Positions 18,960 through 31,329 of a stretch of DNA of 64,000 nt are shown here, piece by piece. Source of the DNA: Vibrio sp. 10N.286.49.B3 (lineage in GTDB: Bacteria; Pseudomonadota; Gammaproteobacteria; Enterobacterales; Vibrionaceae); assembly GCF_002873395.1 (NCBI RefSeq), contig NZ_MCUV01000046.1, forward strand, positions 62,001-126,000, read 5' to 3'. Position numbers and translations under genes: made by a program. Numbering within the stretch: position 1 is the stretch's first letter; every line of letters starts with the position of its first letter. The notes under the pieces are model-generated. The model saw only the letters and a program-made list of their open reading frames with translations. It was not told where the DNA came from and did no database searches.

Positions 18960-19038
18960 CGCATTTAACATGGCTTATCTAGGCTGTTTTTCCATGTTAC
19001 AATCTGCGCATATTTTGAAATACTAAAGAGACAACATT

Positions 19039-19734
19039 ATGAAAATCGGCATTATTGGTGCAATGGAACAAGAAGTTACCATCCTTAAAGAAGCGATGTC
19101 TAACATCACAGAGATTAACCAAGCTGGCTGTACTCTTTACACAGGTACATTAAATGGCGCTGATGTTGTCTTACTGCAATCAGGTATTGGTAAAGTGGCT
19201 GCTGCAATTGGCACAACGGTTCTTTTAAATGAATACCAACCTGATGTTGTTATCAATACTGGCTCTGCTGGTGGCTTTGATGCGTCACTAAACTTAGGTG
19301 ATGTGATCATCTCAACAGAAGTTCGTCACCACGATGCTGATGTTACTGCCTTTGGTTATGAAATTGGCCAAATGGCAGGTCAACCAGCCGCTTTCATGGC
19401 TGATAAAAAACTAAAAGAAGTCGCAGAGCAAGCCCTAGCAAGCATGGAAAATAAGCACGCGGTTCATGGCTTAATTTGTACTGGTGATGCTTTTGTTTGC
19501 ACGCCAGAGCGTCAAGCATTCATCCGTACTCACTTCCCATCGGTGATTGCCGTAGAGATGGAAGCATCAGCGATTGCTCAAACTTGTCATCAATTTAACG
19601 TTCCTTTTGTTGTGGTACGTGCTATTTCAGATGTGGCAGATAAAGAGTCACCAATGAGCTTTGAAGAGTTCTTACCACTAGCAGCACAAAGCTCATCTGA
19701 GATGGTGCTAAAAATGGTTGACCTACTAAAGTAA
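19039..19734 (+). CDS. mtnN: 5'-methylthioadenosine / S-adenosylhomocysteine nucleosidase
   Basis: 231 residues, nearly the same length as E. coli MtnN/Pfs (232). It hydrolyses MTA, SAH and 5'-deoxyadenosine, removing by-products of methylation, polyamine synthesis and radical SAM chemistry, and supplies S-ribosylhomocysteine for LuxS. Catalytic Glu12 (GAMEQEV), the substrate-binding VEMEAS and catalytic Asp in ISDVAD are present. The CbiB-like gene begins 24 bases downstream and is probably cotranscribed. Confidence 0.97.
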   Translation: MKIGIIGAMEQEVTILKEAMSNITEINQAGCTLYTGTLNGADVVLLQSGIGKVAAAIGTTVLLNEYQPDVVINTGSAGGFDASLNLGDVIISTEVRHHDADVTAFGYEIGQMAGQPAAFMADKKLKEVAEQALASMENKHAVHGLICTGDAFVCTPERQAFIRTHFPSVIAVEMEASAIAQTCHQFNVPFVVVRAISDVADKESPMSFEEFLPLAAQSSSEMVLKMVDLLK

Positions 19735-19758
19735 TCGGCTCAAAAACGACAACAAGTG

Positions 19759-20712
19759 ATGTCAGAGTTGTTTGCTAGCCTTTATGCTAATGGTGCTCTC
19801 CTCGTTATGTGGGGAGCGCTACTTATACATCTCATACTACCGATCCCTGACTCACTTCACCCCATGACATTATGGCGTAAGTTTGCTTTATTGCTCTCTG
19901 ATAAGGTCAACAAAAATAACGCTTACTCACAAAGTATCCTATCTGGCTCACTTGCTTTATGTCTCATGATTTTGAGCGCTGTGGTTCTACTTATTGCCCT
20001 TAAAACCTTAGCGTGGCAAGCCCAACTTTTTGACTTAGCTTTACTGCTTATTGCTCTCGATTGGCGAAGCAGTGATTCTCTTTGTCGTCAATTAAGCTCG
20101 GCAATACAGCAAGATGACAAAAACAAAGCGCGTCAGTTACTCGCTGCGACTCTCAATCGAGAAACCACGACACTCTCTATGTTAGGTCTTGGCAAAGCAG
20201 GCGCTGAAACCCTCATTATTGGCTTTAGTCGTCGAGTCATTGGGGTTCTATTTTGGTATCTGATTGGTGGTGCGATTGGTGCTCTGCTCTATCGTATGAT
20301 CAGCGAACTGGCTCGTACATGGTCGCCAAGTCGTCGACAGTTCTCCCCTTTCGGTTTGCCTACCATTCGCTTACTTGCCGTTATGGATTTTGTTCCATTC
20401 CGTTTTTTTGCCTTAATGATCATCATGGGTAAGCAAAGTCAGACGCTGTTTAGTCAGATGTTAGCGCAACAAAAATCATGGCCGACACCAGGTCCTGCTT
20501 GGTTATTAAGCGGAGTTGGAAATAAGTTATCTCTCTCTTTAGGTGGACCTGCGCTTTACAATAGTCACAAAGCTATTCGCGCTAAAGTAGGCGGTAGAAT
20601 TGCGCCTTCTGCCCTTCATTTAGAACAAATCAACGCCTTACTTATCTCACGAGCCGGTCTGTGGATTGCTCTGCAAAGTTTATTATTTCTTGCGCTTTAT
20701 CAGGGTGTTTAA
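19759..20712 (+). CDS. CbiB/CobD-family membrane protein
   Basis: 317 residues with several hydrophobic segments (about 12-30, 63-90, 160-185, 210-225 and 300-317). The N-terminal PIPDSLHPMTLWRKF corresponds to the DP...HP(V)R segment of CbiB, the amide-forming adenosylcobinamide-phosphate synthase, and the central GAET and late LGGPALYN...K blocks also fit the family. No cobalamin genes are nearby; the neighbour is mtnN. It may act in corrinoid salvage or have another role. The ATG at 19759 directly follows an in-frame GTG; I chose ATG. Confidence 0.7.
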   Translation: MSELFASLYANGALLVMWGALLIHLILPIPDSLHPMTLWRKFALLLSDKVNKNNAYSQSILSGSLALCLMILSAVVLLIALKTLAWQAQLFDLALLLIALDWRSSDSLCRQLSSAIQQDDKNKARQLLAATLNRETTTLSMLGLGKAGAETLIIGFSRRVIGVLFWYLIGGAIGALLYRMISELARTWSPSRRQFSPFGLPTIRLLAVMDFVPFRFFALMIIMGKQSQTLFSQMLAQQKSWPTPGPAWLLSGVGNKLSLSLGGPALYNSHKAIRAKVGGRIAPSALHLEQINALLISRAGLWIALQSLLFLALYQGV

Positions 20713-20835
20713 TCTGATTTAAATCACGGTAGATAAGTGACAAGAAACACAATAAAACACTAACGCTCCCACCTATTTTTTCGTACAATTCGCCTCACTT
20801 TCATTCCCTATAATCGATTAAGAGAATTTCGTCCT

Positions 20836-21456
20836 ATGGACTCAATGCTGCTGTATTTTACCGACTTATTTGGTACTGCTATTTTTGCTATTTCAGGTGT
20901 ATTGCTAGCAGGAAGATTAAAAATGGACCCTTTCGGTGTTGTAGTATTGGCTGGTGTCACTGCCATTGGAGGCGGTACGATTCGCGATATGGCATTAGGC
21001 GCTACGCCGGTATTTTGGATAACCGACACCACTTATTTATGGGTTATTTTAGCCACTTGTTTATGTACGATGCTGATTGTTCGTCGCCCTAAACGCGTCG
21101 CATGGTGGGTCTTACCGGTCTGTGATGCGATTGGTTTAGCCGCTTTTGTTGCGATTGGTGTTGAAAAGGCACTAACCTACCAAAGCTCAGCGCTAGTGGC
21201 TGTCATCATGGGCGCACTAACAGGGTGTGGCGGTGGTATTATTCGTGATGTATTAGCGCGCGAGATACCGATGGTGCTACGTAGTGAAGTGTATGCGACG
21301 GCGTGTATTGCCGGAGGTATCTTCCATACTGGTGCTCTGCATCTTGGCGTAGCAAGCTCAAGTGCCTTCCTGATTGGCGTAGCGACGACACTAATGATTC
21401 GTCTTTGTGCGATTCGCTGGCACCTTTCACTACCCACCTTTGCTCTCAGTAAATAA
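20836..21456 (+). CDS. TRIC/UPF0126 family membrane protein (YicG-like)
   Basis: 206 residues, almost entirely hydrophobic, with about seven transmembrane helices arranged as two homologous UPF0126 repeats. The repeat signature occurs twice, as AIGGGTIRDMALG near residue 45 and GCGGGIIRDVLARE near residue 135, each in the first helices of a three-helix unit. Bacterial members form trimeric cation-channel-like assemblies; physiological substrates are not settled. It appears to be a single-gene unit, with a terminator shared with carB downstream. Confidence 0.85.
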   Translation: MDSMLLYFTDLFGTAIFAISGVLLAGRLKMDPFGVVVLAGVTAIGGGTIRDMALGATPVFWITDTTYLWVILATCLCTMLIVRRPKRVAWWVLPVCDAIGLAAFVAIGVEKALTYQSSALVAVIMGALTGCGGGIIRDVLAREIPMVLRSEVYATACIAGGIFHTGALHLGVASSSAFLIGVATTLMIRLCAIRWHLSLPTFALSK

Positions 21457-21519
21457 TACCTCTCACAGGGTGTATTGATGCACTCAACGAATACCTTCCA
21501 AACCTGATACCACAGGCAT

Positions 21520-21547
21520 AAAAAAACCCACTCAAATGAGTGGGTTT
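21520..21547. terminator. Terminator between the TRIC gene and carB
   Basis: Stem AAACCCACTCA / TGAGTGGGTTT with a two-base gap. On the minus strand it is followed by seven U, so it primarily ends carAB. Confidence 0.88.
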
Positions 21548-21576
21548 GCATACCTTATTAATCGCTTAGTCGAGTA

Positions 21577-24500
21577 TTAAGCTTTAATCTTAGCATGTAG
21601 CTCTTGAATAGTATTCACAGTGTTACGACCATCAGCCGTATGTGCCATACACGTTGCAAACGCTGCATTTAGCGTTGTTGTGTAGTTTACTTTTTCAGCT
21701 AGTGCGCCACGACGTAATACCTTTGAGTCTTCAATCGCTTGACGACCCGCAGCAGTATTCACGATGTAGGTGTATTCATTGTTCTTGATACGGTCAAGAA
21801 TATGAGGACGACCTTCATGTACCTTGTTCACTAGACGAGGGTTAATGCCCGCTTCGCCAAGAATAACGGCAGTACCGTGTGTTGCATCGAGTTGGTAGCC
21901 AAGTTTCGTTAGCTTAGAAGCAAGGTCAACAACGCGCTGCTTATCACCTTCACGAACAGAAAGTAATGCACGACCACCTTCAGGGTAAACATTGCCACAA
22001 CCTAGTTCTGCTTTAGCGTACGCTTCTGCAAACGTTGCACCAATACCCATAACTTCACCGGTTGAGCGCATTTCAGGGCCTAACAGTGGGTCAACACCAG
22101 GGAACTTGTTAAATGGTAATACAACCTCTTTAACAGAGTAATATGGTGGGATGATCTCTTTAGTAAAGCCTTGAGACTCTAGAGATTGACCAGCCATTAC
22201 ACGTGCAGCAATTTTAGCAATTGGTGCGCCAGTAGCTTTTGATACAAATGGAACAGTACGTGCTGCACGAGGGTTAACCTCGATTAGGTACACTTCGTTG
22301 TTCTTAACCGCAAACTGAGTGTTCATAAGACCACGAACACCAAGCTCAAATGCTAGCTTTTCAACTTGCTCACGCATCACATCTTGGATTTCGTTGCTTA
22401 GCGTGTAAGCTGGCAGTGAACATGCTGAGTCACCAGAGTGTACACCCGCTTGCTCAATGTGCTCCATGATGCCCGCGATAACAACGCGCTCACCATCACA
22501 AATTGCATCAACATCGACTTCAATTGCGTCATCTAGGAAGCTATCAAGTAGAACTGGAGATTCATTTGATACGCTTACTGCTTCATTGAAGTAGCGACGC
22601 AAATCTTGCTCGTCATAAACGATTTCCATCGCACGACCACCAAGAACGTAAGAAGGACGTACAACGAGTGGGAAGCCGATTTCGCGAGATTTCTCTACCG
22701 CTTGCTCCATCGTTGTTACTGTCGCGTTTTCTGGCTGTAGTAAACCTAGACGGTCAACAGCAACTTGGAAACGCTCACGGTCTTCTGCACGGTCGATAGC
22801 ATCAGGGCTAGTACCGATGATTGGTACGCCAGCGGCTTCTAAAGCACGAGCAAGTTTAAGTGGCGTTTGACCACCGTACTGTACGATAACGCCTTTTGGC
22901 TTCTCTACACGAACGATAGACAGAACATCTTCAAGTGTTACTGGTTCAAAGTATAAACGGTCAGAAGTATCGTAATCAGTAGAAACTGTCTCAGGGTTAC
23001 AGTTAACCATGATAGTTTCGTAACCATCTTCACGTAATGCTAGTGATGCGTGTACACAACAGTAGTCAAATTCAATACCTTGGCCGATACGGTTTGGACC
23101 GCCGCCTAAGATCATGATCTTATCTTTATCTGTTGGGTTCGCTTCACACTCTTCATCAAATGATGAGTACATGTAAGCCGTATCAGAAGAGAACTCAGCA
23201 GCACACGTATCAACACGCTTATAAACAGGGTGGATATCGTGCTGGTCACGTAGACGACGAATTTCGCTTTCAGCCACACCTAGTAGTGAAGATAAACGAG
23301 CATCAGCAAAACCTTTACGCTTTAGCTTCTTCAGTACAGAGCCAGTAAGACCGGCAAAACCGTTCGCTTTAACTTCTTCTTCTAGTCTAACCAGTTCTTC
23401 AATTTGAACTAGGAACCAGCGGTCAACGTTTGTTAAGTTGAATACGCCATCCACTGACATACCGGCACGGAATGCATCAGCAATGTACCAAATACGCTCA
23501 GCGCCCGCTTCTTTCAGTTCATGACGGATCTTAGTTAATGCATCAGGTGCATCAAGATCAACCATTTCATCAAAGCCGTTCGCGCCAACTTCTAGGCCAC
23601 GTAGTGCTTTTTGTAGTGATTCTTGTTGGTTACGACCAATTGCCATCACTTCGCCAACCGACTTCATTTGTGTCGTTAAACGGTCGTTAGCGCCAGCAAA
23701 TTTCTCGAAGTTAAAACGAGGAATCTTAGTCACAACGTAATCGATAGTTGGTTCGAATGATGCTGGTGTTGCGCCACCAGTAATGTCATTCATTAGTTCA
23801 TCAAGAGTGAAACCAATCGCTAGTTTTGCTGCAATCTTTGCAATCGGGAAACCCGTTGCTTTCGATGCTAGTGCAGAAGAACGTGATACACGAGGGTTCA
23901 TCTCGATGATAACCATACGGCCATCTTTCGGGTTAATACCAAACTGTACGTTTGAGCCACCCGTTTCAACACCAATCTCACGCAGTACTGCTAGAGAAGC
24001 ATTACGCATTAATTGGTATTCTTTATCTGTTAGCGTTTGAGCAGGAGCCACGGTGATTGAGTCACCAGTGTGAATGCCCATTGCATCGAAGTTTTCAATC
24101 GCACATACGATGATACAGTTGTCGTTTTTATCACGAACCACTTCCATCTCGTACTCTTTCCAACCGATTAGAGATTCATCGATTAGAAGTTCGTTGGTTG
24201 GAGAAAGATCCAAGCCACGACGACAGATTTCATCAAATTCTTCTTTGTTGTATGCGATACCACCGCCCGTACCACCCATCGTAAATGATGGACGAATGAT
24301 ACAAGGAAAGCCAACCATCTCTAGAACTTTGTAAGCTTCTTCCATAGTCTTGGCAGTATCAGCGGTTGGACACTCAAGGCCAATCGCTTTCATTGCTTTA
24401 TCAAAACGAGAACGGTCTTCTGCTTTATCAATAGCGTCAGCAGTTGCACCAATCATTTCTACGCCAAATTCAGCCAATACACCGTGCTTTTCTAAATCAA

Positions 24501-24798
24501 GTGCACAGTTCAATGCAGTTTGACCACCCATAGTAGGCAGTACTGCGTCTGGGCGTTCTTTAGCAATAATATTGCGAACAACTTCCCACTGAATTGGTTC
24601 AATGTATGTCGCATCAGCCATGTCTGGGTCAGTCATGATTGTTGCTGGGTTCGAGTTTACAAGAATAACTCGGTAACCTTCTTCGCGCAGAGCTTTACAA
24701 GCTTGAGCACCAGAGTAGTCAAATTCACAGGCTTGACCAATTACAATTGGGCCAGCACCTAAAATTAGAACACTTTTAATGTCAGTACGTTTTGGCAT
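21577..24798 (-). CDS. carB: Carbamoyl-phosphate synthase large subunit
   Basis: 1073 residues, the same length as in E. coli. Two tandem synthetase halves each contain an ATP-grasp fold: the first carries the carboxy-phosphate site ([28 protein letters not shown]), the second the carbamate-phosphorylating site ([31 protein letters not shown]). The last 140 or so residues form the allosteric domain that binds UMP, ornithine and IMP in the family. Cotranscribed with carA, 17 bases apart. It supplies carbamoyl phosphate for pyrimidines and arginine. Confidence 0.97.
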   Translation of the reverse strand: MPKRTDIKSVLILGAGPIVIGQACEFDYSGAQACKALREEGYRVILVNSNPATIMTDPDMADATYIEPIQWEVVRNIIAKERPDAVLPTMGGQTALNCALDLEKHGVLAEFGVEMIGATADAIDKAEDRSRFDKAMKAIGLECPTADTAKTMEEAYKVLEMVGFPCIIRPSFTMGGTGGGIAYNKEEFDEICRRGLDLSPTNELLIDESLIGWKEYEMEVVRDKNDNCIIVCAIENFDAMGIHTGDSITVAPAQTLTDKEYQLMRNASLAVLREIGVETGGSNVQFGINPKDGRMVIIEMNPRVSRSSALASKATGFPIAKIAAKLAIGFTLDELMNDITGGATPASFEPTIDYVVTKIPRFNFEKFAGANDRLTTQMKSVGEVMAIGRNQQESLQKALRGLEVGANGFDEMVDLDAPDALTKIRHELKEAGAERIWYIADAFRAGMSVDGVFNLTNVDRWFLVQIEELVRLEEEVKANGFAGLTGSVLKKLKRKGFADARLSSLLGVAESEIRRLRDQHDIHPVYKRVDTCAAEFSSDTAYMYSSFDEECEANPTDKDKIMILGGGPNRIGQGIEFDYCCVHASLALREDGYETIMVNCNPETVSTDYDTSDRLYFEPVTLEDVLSIVRVEKPKGVIVQYGGQTPLKLARALEAAGVPIIGTSPDAIDRAEDRERFQVAVDRLGLLQPENATVTTMEQAVEKSREIGFPLVVRPSYVLGGRAMEIVYDEQDLRRYFNEAVSVSNESPVLLDSFLDDAIEVDVDAICDGERVVIAGIMEHIEQAGVHSGDSACSLPAYTLSNEIQDVMREQVEKLAFELGVRGLMNTQFAVKNNEVYLIEVNPRAARTVPFVSKATGAPIAKIAARVMAGQSLESQGFTKEIIPPYYSVKEVVLPFNKFPGVDPLLGPEMRSTGEVMGIGATFAEAYAKAELGCGNVYPEGGRALLSVREGDKQRVVDLASKLTKLGYQLDATHGTAVILGEAGINPRLVNKVHEGRPHILDRIKNNEYTYIVNTAAGRQAIEDSKVLRRGALAEKVNYTTTLNAAFATCMAHTADGRNTVNTIQELHAKIKA

Positions 24799-24815
24799 TT
24801 GTCTACTACTCCGAA

Positions 24816-25955
24816 TTACGCTTTATGTTCTTTAAGAAGATCGATGAAGTGGTCAAATAACGGCGCTGCGTCATGTGGACCTGGGCTCGCTTCAGGGTGA
24901 CCTTGGAAGCTGAACGCTGGCTTATCTGTGCGATGGATACCTTGCAGTGTGCCATCAAACAGAGATTTATGAGTTGCGCGTAGAGTACTTGGTAGTGTCT
25001 CTTCGTCTGCTGCGAAACCGTGGTTTTGCGCAGTAATCATTACAACATCACGATCTAAATCTTTTACTGGGTGGTTCGCACCGTGGTGACCAAATTTCAT
25101 TTTCACCGTTTGAGCACCAGAAGCTAGAGCAAGAATTTGGTGACCTAGACAAATACCAAAGATTGGTAAACCTTTATCTAAGAAAACTTTCGTTGCTTCA
25201 ATAGCATAAGTACATGGTTCTGGGTCACCAGGGCCATTAGATAGGAAGATACCATCTGGGTTTAAAGCCAGAACGTCTTCTGCCGATGTTTGAGCAGGTA
25301 CAACCGTTAGACGACAACCACGGTCAACTAACATACGTAGGATGTTACGTTTTGCACCAAAATCATAAGCAACAACATGGAAAGGTAACTCTGAATCTGC
25401 TTTCGCTTCAGGTAAACCGCCCGTTAATGTCCACGAACCCTGTTTCCATTGGTACGCTTCTTTTGTTGTTACTTCTTTAGCAAGATCCATACCTTTAAGG
25501 CCTGGGAATGCTTTTGCTTTTTCTAACGCTAAAGCTTCATCAAGATTGTTACCTGCAACGATACAACCATTCTGAGCGCCTTTCTCACGTAAAATACGCG
25601 TCAGTTTACGAGTATCAATATCAGCAATACCTACAATGTTTTGCGATTTAAGATAATCAGAAAGAGACTGTTCATTACGGAAGTTTGAAGCAAGAAGGGG
25701 AAGGTCGCGAATCACAAGGCCTTGAGCGTGAATTGCTGAAGATTCTTCGTCTTCAGAATTAGTGCCGGTATTGCCAATGTGAGGATAAGTAAGAGTAACG
25801 ATCTGTTGAGAATAGGAAGGATCAGTGAGGATTTCTTGATAACCCGTCATCGAGGTGTTGAAAACGACTTCACCGGTAGCAGAACCATCTGCGCCGATAG
25901 ATTCACCGTGAAATACTGTCCCATCTTCTAGGACTAGTAGTGCTGACTTACTCAA
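24816..25955 (-). CDS. carA: Carbamoyl-phosphate synthase small subunit
   Basis: 379 residues (E. coli 382). The N-terminal domain is followed by a class I glutamine amidotransferase domain with the nucleophile cysteine in FGICLGHQ, His in [11 protein letters not shown], and the conserved SNGPGDPE. It generates ammonia from glutamine, which is channelled to CarB. The ribosome binding site GGAGGT lies directly upstream, and ARG-box-like sequences overlap that region, consistent with arginine control of carAB. Confidence 0.97.
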   Translation of the reverse strand: MSKSALLVLEDGTVFHGESIGADGSATGEVVFNTSMTGYQEILTDPSYSQQIVTLTYPHIGNTGTNSEDEESSAIHAQGLVIRDLPLLASNFRNEQSLSDYLKSQNIVGIADIDTRKLTRILREKGAQNGCIVAGNNLDEALALEKAKAFPGLKGMDLAKEVTTKEAYQWKQGSWTLTGGLPEAKADSELPFHVVAYDFGAKRNILRMLVDRGCRLTVVPAQTSAEDVLALNPDGIFLSNGPGDPEPCTYAIEATKVFLDKGLPIFGICLGHQILALASGAQTVKMKFGHHGANHPVKDLDRDVVMITAQNHGFAADEETLPSTLRATHKSLFDGTLQGIHRTDKPAFSFQGHPEASPGPHDAAPLFDHFIDLLKEHKA

Positions 25956-25965
25956 GACAACCTCC

Positions 25966-26000
25966 AGAATAAAAATGCATTAAAAATAATTTTATTTGCA
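25966..26000 (-). promoter_or_regulatory. Tandem ARG-box-like operator upstream of carA
   Basis: Two minus-strand sites, TGCATTTTTATTCT (25966-25979; 8 of 10 defined bases of TGAAT-N4-ATTCA) and TGCAAATAAAATTA (25987-26000; 6 of 10), have centres exactly 21 bases apart, the spacing of paired ARG boxes bound by hexameric ArgR. They lie within 45 bases of the carA start. ArgR control of carAB is known in E. coli. Confidence 0.5.
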
Positions 26001-26435
26001 AACTCTACCTTCCAATACGCAAAAAGTTGCGCTTTTAGGAAATTAGACAAATTGGCGGTATTTTAGTGATTGATGTGATTCATGTCAACATTTACTAAAA
26101 AGAAAAACAATGTTTTATTCCTTTCGATCATATTTTCTCTTCAAAACGCCTGAAAAAACACATTAAGTGCATTATATGTAAGCTAAAAATAGAAAATAAC
26201 TATTTTCATCGATAAAAAAGGAGAGCAAAGTAGTAATAAGGATCTAAAGAACTGCGCAAACGTTCACCAAGCAAAGTTTAACCCTGCTTATATAGACTTT
26301 AGCACCAATAGATAGAAAGACGCTTATTAATGGCACATTAAGTCGGTAAAATGGCTGATTTATGATAGGAAAAAAGAAAATGAGTATATTCGTAGGGCTA
26401 TATGCGCCAAGCTCTCTTGGCGCATAATTATCTAT
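25980..26435. promoter_or_regulatory. carAB upstream region and dapB downstream region
   Basis: AT-rich, no gene seen. It should hold the carAB promoters. Near the dapB end, 26401-26426 form a perfect 11-bp hairpin TATGCGCCAAG / CTTGGCGCATA with a four-base loop, but no U-run follows on either strand, so it is not a standard intrinsic terminator. Confidence 0.45.
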
Positions 26436-27263
<828 letters not shown>

Positions 27264-27337
27264 TTAATTCAATAACATAGATAAACTATCAACTATTCAT
27301 CTAGTTGACTAGCCTCTAACTAAGATTTATTCACGGT

Positions 27338-27739
27338 TTAACTCGTGTACTTCTTTATGACACGATGAACAATTGGCAGGTTAGCTTCAGGGAAATCAAA
27401 ATTAACTAAATCGGCTACTTTTACCCATTGCCCTTGCTGCCCTTCTCTTCCATAAGGTTGATGATCAAATTCACTCACAGTAAAGAAATCAAACTCCAAC
27501 GCCTTGTCGTCATAAGTAAACTCCAGAAATTGGAAATGCTGACACCCTGTAGTATCAATACCAACCTCTTCATTGAGCTCTCTAACTAAAGCGTGTTGTG
27601 CTGTCTCTCCACTTTCTACTTTACCGCCAGGGAATTCCCACAAACCACCTTTATGAGCATGATCAGGTCGCTTAGTAATAAATACTTGGCTTTTATCTGC
27701 ATTAAAAATAATTGCCGCAACAATGTGTAAAGGTTTCAT
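27338..27739 (-). CDS. mutT: 8-oxo-dGTP diphosphatase MutT
   Basis: 133 residues, Nudix hydrolase. The Nudix box GGKVESGETAQHALVRELNEEVGI-type motif (G-X5-E-X7-R-E-X2-E-E-X-G) starts near residue 38. MutT removes 8-oxo-dGTP and so prevents A-to-C transversions. Position directly downstream of secA on the same strand is the same as in E. coli and supports MutT over other Nudix enzymes. A terminator separates it from secA. Confidence 0.92.
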   Translation of the reverse strand: MKPLHIVAAIIFNADKSQVFITKRPDHAHKGGLWEFPGGKVESGETAQHALVRELNEEVGIDTTGCQHFQFLEFTYDDKALEFDFFTVSEFDHQPYGREGQQGQWVKVADLVNFDFPEANLPIVHRVIKKYTS

Positions 27740-27764
27740 TTTACGCCTTCTTATTTTTTATCTA

Positions 27765-27792
27765 CAAAAAGAGCCGCCTAAGCGACTCTTTT
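27765..27792 (-). terminator. Terminator after secA
   Basis: Stem AAAAGAG(t)CGC / GCG(g)CTCTTTT with a four-base loop, ending in four U on the minus strand. It may be partial, as mutT follows. Confidence 0.7.
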
Positions 27793-27817
27793 ATCAGTTT
27801 ATCTTAATCTAACACGC

Positions 27818-30520
27818 TTATGCGATCTGACCATGACACTGCTTGTATTTTTTACCTGATCCACAAGGACACGGTTCGTTACGACCGACTTTACGATCTT
27901 CACGTACCACTGGCTGACTATCTGCTGACTCTTCGTTTGTTTCAGAGCTTAGTTGCTGACGACGAGCAGCCTCTGCAGCTTGTGCACGGCGTTGCTCTTC
28001 CATACGATCAACTTCTTCTTGCTGTTGAACTCGAACCTTGCTCAAAATCATGATCACATCAGATTTTAAAGCTTCTAATAGCTCTTCAAACAGCTCAAAC
28101 GATTCACGCTTGTATTCTTGTTTCGGGTTTTTCTGTGCATAACCACGTAAGTGAATACCTTGACGCAATTGGTCCATTGCCGCTAGGTGCTCTTTCCATA
28201 GCGAATCTAACGTTTGTAGCATTACCGACTTTTCGAAGTTACGTAGCACTTGTGCGCCAACCGTTTCTTCTTTTAGCTGATATGCCGTTACCGCTTCAGC
28301 AACAATCTTTTCACGCAATGCTTCTTCATACAATTTGTCATCAGCGTCAATCCAAGCTTGAACTGGCAATTCTAAATCGAAGTCATTTTTCAGACGAGCT
28401 TCTAACCCTGGGATATCCCACATATCATCAAGAGATTGTGGTGCAATGTATTGATCGATCATTGATTGCAATACATCTTCACGGTTATGGCTAATCATGT
28501 CACTAATATCATCAAGACTCATTAGTTCATCACGTAACTCATAAACCACTTTACGCTGGTCATTAGCAACATCATCGTACTCTAGTAGCTGCTTACGAAT
28601 ATCGAAGTTACGACCTTCTACTTTACGCTGCGCTTTTTCAATTGAGCGAGATAGCATACGGCTTTCAATAGCTTCGCCTTCGTCCATACCACTTTGGATA
28701 AGACCGGCCATACGATCAGAAGTAAAGATACGCAGTAGTGAATCTTCCATTGATAGGTAGAAACGAGAAGAACCCGCATCACCTTGACGACCAGAACGAC
28801 CACGTAATTGGTTATCAATACGACGAGATTCGTGACGCTCAGTACCAATGATGTGTAGACCACCAGACGCTAATACTTGGTCATGAACAATCTTCCAATC
28901 AGCTTTGATTTGGTCGACTTTCTCTTGAGTAGGGTTAGTCAGTTTTTCAACTTGAGCCTGCCAGCTACCACCAAGAACGATATCGGTACCACGACCTGCC
29001 ATGTTGGTTGCAATCGTTACTGCGCCAGGCGTACCGGCTTGAGCAACAATTTCAGCTTCCATTTCGTGGAATTTCGCATTTAGAACGCTATGTTTGATCT
29101 TCGCTTCTTTCAGTGCATTTGATAGCAGCTCTGATTTTTCAATCGAAACGGTACCGACTAGGCTTGGCTGACCATTCGCAACACGCTCTTTGATATCTTC
29201 GATGATGGCATTAAATTTATCCGTTTCAGTACGGAAAACCATATCTGGCATATCATTACGTTGCATTGGTTTATTGGTTGGAATAACAACCGTTTCTAAA
29301 CCATAGATAGACTGGAATTCAAAGGCTTCTGTATCCGCAGTACCCGTCATGCCTGACAGCTTTTCATAAAGGCGGAAGAAGTTTTGGAACGTTATTGAAG
29401 CCAGCGTTTGGTTTTCATTTTGAATCTTCACACCTTCTTTAGCTTCAATCGCTTGGTGCAAACCTTCAGACCAACGACGACCTGCCATTGTACGACCAGT
29501 ATGTTCATCAACAATAACGATTTCATTCTCTTCAGAGATGATGTAATCGACATCTTTTTCAAACAATACATGTGCACGTAATGCGGCATTAACGTGGTGT
29601 AAAAGGCTAATGTTTGCTGGCGAGTAAAGTGTGTCACCTTCTGCCATCAGTTCGTTTTGAATCATTAGCTCTTCAACAAATTCTTGACCCGTTTCAGTCA
29701 AGTGAACTTGTTTTGATTTCTCATCCATAGTGTAGTGACCATCACCACGGTACTCTTCTGAATCTTCTTTATCTTGCAGCACAAGTTGTGGAATAAGAAG
29801 GTTGATACGCGTGTATAGATCAGAGCTATCTTCAGCAGGACCAGAAATGATCAGTGGCGTACGAGCTTCATCAATTAAGATAGAATCCACTTCATCGACG
29901 ACCGCGAAGAAACGCTCACGTTGTACACGGTCTTCATTGCGGAAAGCCATGTTGTCACGTAGGTAATCGAAACCAAACTCATTGTTTGTGCCGTAAAGGA
30001 TATCGGCCAAGTAAGCTTGCTTTTTATCTTGAGGAGCCATATTTGGTACGTTAACACCAACGCTCATACCTAAGAATTCGAATAAAGGTCGGTTGGTCTC
30101 AGCATCACGCTTCGCTAGGTAGTCATTGACCGTAACGATGTGAACACCTTTACCTGGTAGGGCGTTAAGATAAGCAGGTAGTGTCGCTGTTAGTGTTTTA
30201 CCTTCACCAGTACGCATCTCTGCAATTTGGCCGCTGTTTAGCACCATGCCGCCGATAAGCTGCACATCAAAGTGACGCATGCCATAGACACGCTTAGACG
30301 CTTCGCGAACCGTCGCAAATGCTTCAGGCAGTAGACTATCTAAATCTTCGCCTTTTTCTAAACGCTCACGGAACTCAACCGTTTTAGCTTTTAGTTCATC
30401 ATCAGACAAAACTTCAAACGTTGGTTCGTAGTTATTAATTTCTTTTACAATTTTTCTAAGGCGGCGCAGTGTGCGGTCATTGCGACTGCCAATTACCTTT
30501 GTCAGCAGCTTAGTTATCAT
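27818..30520 (-). CDS. secA: Preprotein translocase ATPase SecA
   Basis: 900 residues (E. coli 901). Motor that drives preproteins through SecYEG. Walker A is [11 protein letters not shown] near residue 105, Walker B is [25 protein letters not shown] near 207-225, and the second nucleotide domain has [10 protein letters not shown] and [16 protein letters not shown]. The C-terminal zinc-binding SecB/ribosome-contact motif [13 protein letters not shown] is complete. Upstream I see no secM-like gene with a signal peptide, unlike E. coli; the divergent neighbour is dciA. Confidence 0.97.
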   Translation of the reverse strand: MITKLLTKVIGSRNDRTLRRLRKIVKEINNYEPTFEVLSDDELKAKTVEFRERLEKGEDLDSLLPEAFATVREASKRVYGMRHFDVQLIGGMVLNSGQIAEMRTGEGKTLTATLPAYLNALPGKGVHIVTVNDYLAKRDAETNRPLFEFLGMSVGVNVPNMAPQDKKQAYLADILYGTNNEFGFDYLRDNMAFRNEDRVQRERFFAVVDEVDSILIDEARTPLIISGPAEDSSDLYTRINLLIPQLVLQDKEDSEEYRGDGHYTMDEKSKQVHLTETGQEFVEELMIQNELMAEGDTLYSPANISLLHHVNAALRAHVLFEKDVDYIISEENEIVIVDEHTGRTMAGRRWSEGLHQAIEAKEGVKIQNENQTLASITFQNFFRLYEKLSGMTGTADTEAFEFQSIYGLETVVIPTNKPMQRNDMPDMVFRTETDKFNAIIEDIKERVANGQPSLVGTVSIEKSELLSNALKEAKIKHSVLNAKFHEMEAEIVAQAGTPGAVTIATNMAGRGTDIVLGGSWQAQVEKLTNPTQEKVDQIKADWKIVHDQVLASGGLHIIGTERHESRRIDNQLRGRSGRQGDAGSSRFYLSMEDSLLRIFTSDRMAGLIQSGMDEGEAIESRMLSRSIEKAQRKVEGRNFDIRKQLLEYDDVANDQRKVVYELRDELMSLDDISDMISHNREDVLQSMIDQYIAPQSLDDMWDIPGLEARLKNDFDLELPVQAWIDADDKLYEEALREKIVAEAVTAYQLKEETVGAQVLRNFEKSVMLQTLDSLWKEHLAAMDQLRQGIHLRGYAQKNPKQEYKRESFELFEELLEALKSDVIMILSKVRVQQQEEVDRMEEQRRAQAAEAARRQQLSSETNEESADSQPVVREDRKVGRNEPCPCGSGKKYKQCHGQIA

Positions 30521-30852
30521 GTGCTATGAGTCTCTCTTTCTTAGGTCTTTGCTGACCTAGTTTAAATGCCATCAGTCTCTACCAGTTTTTAACTAAGGAT
30601 ACTGAGATAAATCACGTATCACTGATATTGTGTTGCCAGACTGTATTTTCAAGGCTCTGAATTAAATTAATCGCGCTAGTGTAAGGAATTTTGCAACGAA
30701 CAACCATGCCTAAGCTGATTTGTTTGAAGCTAGTTAAGGTTTTTATCTGGTTTGTCCATAGAATAACCACACTGCAGGGCTTTGAATGCTATACCTAAGC
30801 CGATTGCTCAACTAGAATAACGATGAATGTCTGCCAATTATTGAGAATATGT
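30521..30852. promoter_or_regulatory. Divergent promoter region between secA and dciA
   Basis: 332 bases with no gene I can support. It must carry the start signals for both genes. No SecM-type arrest peptide is recognisable. Confidence 0.45.
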
Positions 30853-31320
30853 ATGCGTGATCATCGCCCAACCTTAACTAATGAGCTGTTATCTGATTCT
30901 CGCTGGAGTGAGCTACAAAAGCATGCCTCTGAGATTAACGAAATTAATCACGCTCTAGAAAAAATATTACCAAGGGGAACGGCTCATCATTGTCGCGCTG
31001 CAAACTTACGAGGTGGTAATTTAATTATCGATGTGGCAAGTGCTGCGATAAAAATGAAAATAGATTATGACCGCTTAATGATCTTAAACCAGTTAAGAAC
31101 TGTTGGTTTTGCTCGACTGATCAGTATTGAAGTGCGCATTAACCCAAGTCTATACAAAAGTATTAGCACAGCAGAAAAGAAGAAAGCACCAGAGCCGCGT
31201 CAACCGCTTTCCGCCGCTGCAGCTGAGTCACTATTAATCACGGCTGAAATGGCACCGCCTAAGATTAAAGCTCGCTTAGAGCGTATCGCTCAATTAGCAA
31301 AAAGCAGAAGTAGCGATTAA
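30853..31320 (+). CDS. dciA: Replicative helicase loader/assistant DciA
   Basis: 155 residues, DUF721/DciA family. The N-terminal KH-like domain contains the family features LP-X3-AHHCRAANLRGGNLIIDV and the IKIDY-like segment before LRTVGFARLISIEVRI; the C-terminal tail is charged and probably disordered. DciA helps load DnaB onto DNA in bacteria without phage-type DnaC, and secA-linked dciA is the usual arrangement in Vibrio. I use the ATG at 30853 (MRDHRPT) with GAGA ten bases upstream; an ATG ten codons earlier has no ribosome site. Confidence 0.88.
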   Translation: MRDHRPTLTNELLSDSRWSELQKHASEINEINHALEKILPRGTAHHCRAANLRGGNLIIDVASAAIKMKIDYDRLMILNQLRTVGFARLISIEVRINPSLYKSISTAEKKKAPEPRQPLSAAAAESLLITAEMAPPKIKARLERIAQLAKSRSSD

Positions 31321-31329
31321 TCGCAGGTA

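Noticed and set aside
30612..30707. 31-codon minus-strand frame upstream of secA, in the position of secM
   Set aside because: It has no signal peptide and no arrest-like C-terminus, and the ribosome site is poor. Position alone is not enough.
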